64,000 nucleotides of DNA, from assembly GCA_036346395.1 (NCBI GenBank), contig CM070601.1, positions 13,699,763 to 13,763,762 on the forward strand, given 5' to 3'. The notes beneath the pieces are model-generated. The model worked only from the letters and a program-made list of their open reading frames with translations. It was not told the DNA's origin and made no database searches. The stretch is from Hsuehochloa calcarea. Taxonomy: Eukaryota; Streptophyta; Magnoliopsida; Poales; Poaceae. The translations under genes and the position numbers were made by a program. Position 1 is the stretch's first letter, and every line of letters starts with the position of its first letter. Of this stretch, positions 59,187-64,000 are shown in pieces.

Positions 59187-60945
59187 AGTGGATATCATGG
59201 GGATATGCTCCAGATCTTAGGATAATGTGACAATTGGCAATGGCGTTAACGGTTTGTCGTTTTGCGTGTTTTTGGCACGATTCTTTGTCTTTGTCGCCAT
59301 AGCATAACCGGTCGATCGCCGCGGCGCAATCGAGATCGGTCCATGCGGCGGTCTGACCGGCCCATAAGCGGCGGTCGGACTGGCCAATGTCAGAAAGTGT
59401 TGGATTGAGCTGGGACAAAAATACAGGTAGCAGGCAACAGAGGAGATTCTATTGCACTTGGTCTCATAATTTTTAGAGTCTCCAGTCAAAAGTTTTATTG
59501 GTTTGAAATTTCCAGTAGGTTTCGGTTTTCAGAGGTTGAAAATCGGCTAAGTCATTGTCGGGCGGTCCGACCGCCAATAGTGGCGGTCGACCGCTGTGGG
59601 TGGCGGTCGACGGTTTTCACTTGGTTCGTCGCCCGTCGTGGCGGCGATATTCGATTGTTAGGTCAAAGTCATGAGTTTCAGGGTATATATGTTGCATGAT
59701 GCATGTTTTGACTAACATAGGTCAAGTTGTGAAGAACTTATTTCCAAATTCGGTTTACTGGTCTATTGTTGTGCAGGTTGCTTGGTGGTCAACGACGGTC
59801 AACGGCGAGGATGATCGGGACCAGGTTTGGAGAGCTGAGGTCCAGAACGATCGACGATGCCGGGTGAGGTCAATGTACTCAAGCGTGGTGCAAGATGGAC
59901 AAGGATGACCTATTAGCTAATCCGAGGCGCAAGATGGCGAAAGGTGTAGCTAGTTAGGTCAAGAGGAGATAAAGACGACGCTTTAAAATACGTGTGTATG
60001 TGTTCCGTTTGTTTTGGGCCTTAACGGGAGCCCAATTGAGTTAAACTTCTAGAAGGTCTAAGCCTCCACTATAAATAGGAGAGGGAGGTGGCTGCACCTT
60101 CGCTTCGTCTCTTTTGCTATTTTTGTAAAGCATAATTTTCTTAGAGAGAGCTTTTGTGGAGGCTAGGGTTCTTGATAGTTTGATGTGATTTTCGTGCTCT
60201 TGGATTGAGCATTGTCCTCCATTGATGGAGAGGCTGTAAGCCCATATCATATCTATTAATCAAAGGAAAGTTTGATCAATGTTTTGTCTCATTGCGTTCT
60301 TTCTCTATATTTGATGATTTTGAGTCTTTCTTTGATCCGTGCGTTTTTGATTGATTTCTCCACGTGATTTAGCTTGATGCGACGTGTGGGAACCTATCTA
60401 GGATCATCTTGATCATCAATCGCCCACGAGCAAGATCTTGGATCAAGTTTTTGTTTTGACCTGGTTTTGAGCCTCTCTTCAATCAAATCGAAAAGGATCT
60501 TTATTCCTCCAAGAATTATTGTAATCTTCGATTGGAATAGATCTCTGATATCATAGAGAAGGTGTGTACCAAGTTTCATCAAGTTTGGAGTTGTAGATCA
60601 AAAGTTTCATCTATTTGCAACTTCATTATCGGGCTGTTTATCTGTTCTGGAGCCCGGCGGTCAGACCGCCGTGTCCCACCGGTCAGAACGGCAATACCAG
60701 CGGTCAGACCACCATCTACCAAGCGGTCAGGCCGGCGAGCAGATTGGTTTGCTTTAATCTTTGTTGATTTTGTCTTATTGCTTAGGGGTTTAAATTAGAT
60801 TCAATATTAGTCTTCCGCTGTACTGATATACTGATCTTCATAGCTTCTATAGCTACTGGAGTAATGTTTTATTGAATCAATTATTAGTGAAAAAGTAAGC
60901 GTGCTCCTATTCACCCCCCCCTCTAGTCACCTTTTCGGTCCAACA
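59187..60945 (-). mobile_element. Solo LTR, TGTTGGACC family, inverted relative to the 52.8-kb copy
   Basis: On the minus strand it begins TGTTGGACCGAAAAGG at 60945 and ends near GATATCCA at 59187. Flanks ACCGC (59182-59186) and GCCGC (60946-60950) match at four of five positions, a probable target duplication. Multiple GCGGTC-GACCG motifs are scattered inside. No coding domain is present. Confidence 0.78.
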
Positions 60946-62016
60946 GCCGCAGCTAGATGTCGTCACGCCACCGCTGTGGACCACCTTGTCCCTCGCCATT
61001 GGCACTAATGCATCTGCATGCCTGCGAGAATCCCATTTTGGGCCTCCCCGGCTACTCCCATGGCCCGTCTCGCCGGCGGCAAGTGTGGCTCGTGAGCTCC
61101 CTGCTCCGGTTCGGTTTAGGATAGGTAATGTAGCTAGAACATTAGGTGTAGTAACAACATTAGGTCAAGGGTTAATTAGGGGTTGAATTAGTATTACATG
61201 TGGGCCCGATTAGTTATGTAAAAGTAATTTGAAATAAACCAAGTACTGAGTCTATGACATGTGGGCCCATCCATTAAGTGCACAGTGTAGACCACCATGG
61301 ACCAGCACAGTACCACGTGGACCGTGGTCCATGCACTGTTCACATGGACCAAATCAGTGCTGGCCGGGCCTCACCTGTCATTGACTGTGGCCAATTCCTT
61401 TTGGAAAATAAATTAAAATGGTAAGGGTCCCACCTGTCAGCCACTATAGCATTTTTCAAATGAAAAATAAATCTAAAATAAAATAAAAACCCATAGGTCC
61501 CACCAGTCAGAGAGAGTATTCTCTCTCCCCTATTATTTTCAAGGATTTAATTAGATTTAAAACTTCAGAGGGCCCGTTCTCTCTCATTTTAAATCCAAAT
61601 TAAACGATTCTTGTCTCTAAATTCAAATCCTACCCAACCAACCAGAAAATATCAATTTTGAAGTTCATGGTATATAAATTTATTAGCACTATTAGATAGT
61701 CATAGAGGTTATAGTGGCTATGACCTAGCTTCATACTAGTAAGAGTAATCAAGATGATATGGTTGATCGCTAAGTAAGGACCAGTAGGTAGGAGCTCATA
61801 GGTCTTGTAATGTAGTTATCTACTTAACTGGAAGCAGTTGTTAACTAAGCTGGGAGCAGGTGTTATAGCTAGGGATCAGCCTAGTATGATAGGTTTACTT
61901 TAGTATATGTCAAGCCACATAGGTAGTAAAACTAAGTATAGATCACCTCAAAGATGAAGGCCAAACCCGTAGACACCACTAAAGATGTAAGATTGATGTC
62001 TAGCCAATGCTTGAAA

Positions 62017-62250
62017 GTTCTACCTAAGACTCATGGAATTTTCTTAATAACTATAAAATAATAAAAGGAATTACTAAGTAAACTAGGCCCCATTTGTCGG
62101 TGAGACTTATGTTCACCCAGAACGAACCTCGTACCTATGCATAAGTCTTACCCGACTTTCATGGAACTTCCTCGATAAATAGAAAATGACAACAAAGAAA
62201 ATCATTAGATCAGCTAGGCACCACATGTGAGTAGCGATGATATGTCCCCA
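62017..62250. repeat. Degenerate tandem duplication, ~127-bp period
   Basis: The string CTCATGGAATTTTCTTAATA, leading to AAACTAGGCCCCAT-TGT, recurs as TTCATGGAACTTCCTCGATA, leading to CAGCTAGGCACCACATGT. Confidence 0.6.
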
Positions 62251-62524
62251 AGTAGATGATGGTAATCCAACTACCAAATAACATCATATAACCTCCAGCT
62301 ATCATCCATCATTATACGCTCCCAGTAGATGGACAATTCATAACCCGAAGATGGGTCAGAGAGTTCGTCCTAACTGGGTAATCTCTCCCACTAGGTAACT
62401 GATGCAGAATATTCCTAAGAATATTCCCTTACTCCGGATCAAATGGTTACCTAATCATAAGTCTGACTATCAACCCAAAATCCCACCTTAGGCCAAACGA
62501 ATAGAGTTTGGATTTAGCTACTTT

Positions 62525-62775
62525 GGTCTGAAGTATTTCCTTCATTCCAAATATCCCTGGATGTACTTCATTGTGTCTGAAGTATTTCTTTCATCAACTT
62601 CCTTTGGATATACTTCATCTGAAGTATTCCCTTCATCAACTCTACTAAGTATGATTAGTCTCATCTGAAGTACTTCCTTCTTTCAAGATACCCTTAGGTG
62701 TATTTAGTTTCGTTTAAAGTATTTTCTGCTTCAAATACTCTTGGGTTGATTGCCTTTCAATTGAAGTGTTTCCTT
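62525..62775. repeat. Short degenerate tandem repeat
   Basis: The core TCTGAAGTATTTCCTTCAT recurs about six times, spaced roughly 40-60 bases apart, with growing divergence to the right. Confidence 0.7.
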
Positions 62776-63420
62776 TTATTTACTTGCTTCTGGATTTATT
62801 TGATTTCATATGATTGTTTTCAGACATTCTTGGGTACGACCGCATTCCACATAGTTAGAATCTAAAGCCATGATAGAGCAATAGTTCGAGCAGGACCAAG
62901 AATAAGACCTAAATTATCATAACATTGAGTAAGGTGAGTCAACACTTTGATCATTATGATCCTAATTTTGAATGCAATTTATATTGTTTTAAATTATGAT
63001 AATGCATTGTTACGATTTATACATATGTTTATTTAGCTTATAAGTAGTACCTTAACTGATAATTGCATATAAACTTTCGATTATTGAACTTGGACATTAT
63101 CCTTTATCACCCTAGACTAATGGTATACATACTAACTACTAAGTCCATACCTAAGTGTTATGCTTAGCCTTGCTTACGTACATTGACATGCGAGCAATAA
63201 ATTGCCCCGACATCATTTACAATTTGAAACTAATATTGGGCAGTCGAGTTTGGAGCCTAGTTGGTATGTTGGATTAAGAAAAATATTTCAAAACAAAAGA
63301 AAACCTAAAAAATCGAGTTGGGTGGCTGGAAAGCATGGTGGGTGCTGGGAAGAGCACGACAAAGTGGGTATGGGAAAGTACCGCCCAAGTTAGTTAAGAA
63401 TCCGGATCTTGTGATGACCT

Positions 63421-63757
63421 CTCTTGTAAAAATAGTGCAACCACAAGTCTATAATGGGCACAACCTGCCTAATTAATTTGTTCGCCTCAATGTTGTTTCA
63501 TCATCCCGCCTGTCGATGATCTAGTGTCGATCTAATGAATGATTGTTTGGGGGGTTTCCTATGACATAGATTCACACAGAAAGAGACACACTGATTTATA
63601 CAGATTCAGACCTTCTCTTGGGAGAATAATAACCCTACTTATGTGTTCTTGTATTCAGTATGCTTGTTACAATCGGAAAGAAATAACTCAAAGTAAGACT
63701 CAATGATCCCTTACAACTAACCTCGATCACCTCGTCCTCCTATCCATTGACTTTAGC
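63421..63757. other. Transposon-like segment of unknown family
   Basis: ACACTGATTTATACAGATTC and AATAATAACCCTAC resemble the end regions of grass LTR retrotransposons. Borders were not resolved. Confidence 0.3.
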
Positions 63758-64000
63758 CCTTATATAGCATATGAAGGGGTGGTAGTTGCTGCTGCTGAAG
63801 AAGCTACGATCAGTGAGGTGGTCGTAGAAGCAAAGGAGAAGACAGCGAAAGATCCGGTTGCTATGGTGATCGAGCCGGTTATTGAGGATATCAATAATCG
63901 GACAAGGGACTTAGTCCTACTATCACCAGAAGCGTCTGGTCAAGATGGAGGAGGAATGTCCGACCGTCGTGTCGGGAAGGAGGTCATAGTGGATGTCCCT
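63758..64000 (+). CDS. Partial open frame at window end, probably transposon-derived
   Basis: An uninterrupted frame runs off the window: YEGVVVAAAEEATISEVVVE, then AKEKTAKDPVAMVIEPVIED, and ends SDRRVGKEVIVDVP. It is rich in Val, Glu, Ala and Lys and also open upstream of 63758 without an ATG. No domain is recognisable. Its setting among retroelements suggests a retrotransposon or CACTA accessory protein, but this is unproven. Confidence 0.35.

Larger units (their letters stand above)
57970..63420 (+). mobile_element. Third Ty3/gypsy-type LTR, interrupted by a solo LTR
   Basis: It starts TGTAACACCCT, passes through a GC-rich block (58.3-59.1 kb), is broken by the solo LTR 59187-60945, and resumes with AT-rich sequence containing TTGATCATTATGATCCTAA, as in the other two long LTRs. 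The right border is not defined; another transposon-like segment begins at about 63420-63550. No target duplication was found. Confidence 0.5.

Overview
The window is nuclear DNA of a grass, most likely an Oryza species or a close relative. Genes are split by GT-AG introns, intergenic DNA is dominated by LTR retrotransposons, MITEs and Helitrons, and the two left-hand genes form a pair I recognise from rice. They are a catalytic SnRK1 alpha kinase of the OSK1 type and, convergent to it, a class A4 heat-shock factor of the Spl7/HsfA4d type. From memory these are neighbours on rice chromosome 5. No search was run, so the species is an inference.

Only four loci look like intact genes: the 3' part of the SnRK1 kinase (59-2224, +), the HSF gene (3279-5272, -), a seven-exon gene for a predicted chloroplast outer-envelope barrel protein of the TGD4/LPTD1 type (31666-35915, +), and a single-exon secreted peptide precursor with a PIP-like C-terminus (55687-55971, -). 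The first two act in energy and stress signalling, the third probably in plastid lipid handling, and the fourth probably in cell-to-cell signalling. Nothing suggests they form one pathway.

The rest is layered transposon territory. From 6.3 to 9.5 kb there are MITEs and an AT-rich minisatellite. A decayed Ty1/copia element on the minus strand fills 9.55-17.24 kb, with a young TRIM (two LTRs identical by eye, perfect 5-bp target duplication) in its leader. A long Ty3/gypsy-type LTR covers about 17.5-22.15 kb. A frameshifted HD-Zip IV fragment sits at 24.7-24.9 kb and a Tourist MITE at 26.1-26.5 kb. A 3.8-kb Helitron (27218-31008) carries three exon pieces of the plastid division gene FtsZ1 plus one unidentified exon.

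Downstream of the envelope-protein gene come two consecutive inverted repeats, the second made of F-box gene sequence, then a decayed hAT transposase (38.97-40.76 kb) and a copia LTR fragment (about 42.79-43.06 kb). Further F-box remnants lie at 44.0 and 52.6 kb. A fold-back element (about 45.64-51.86 kb) is split by a 3.9-kb solo LTR with a perfect target duplication and by a hAT-type MITE. Two solo LTRs of one family lie in opposite orientation at 52.8-54.7 and 59.2-60.9 kb, the second nested in a third gypsy-type LTR that begins at 57970. The window ends inside an open frame of probable transposon origin.

I found no clear novel enzyme system. The best leads are the paired hairpin-forming loci at 36.9-38.3 kb, the FtsZ1-capturing Helitron, the peptide precursor and an unassigned tyrosine-rich reading frame at 43.16-43.49 kb.
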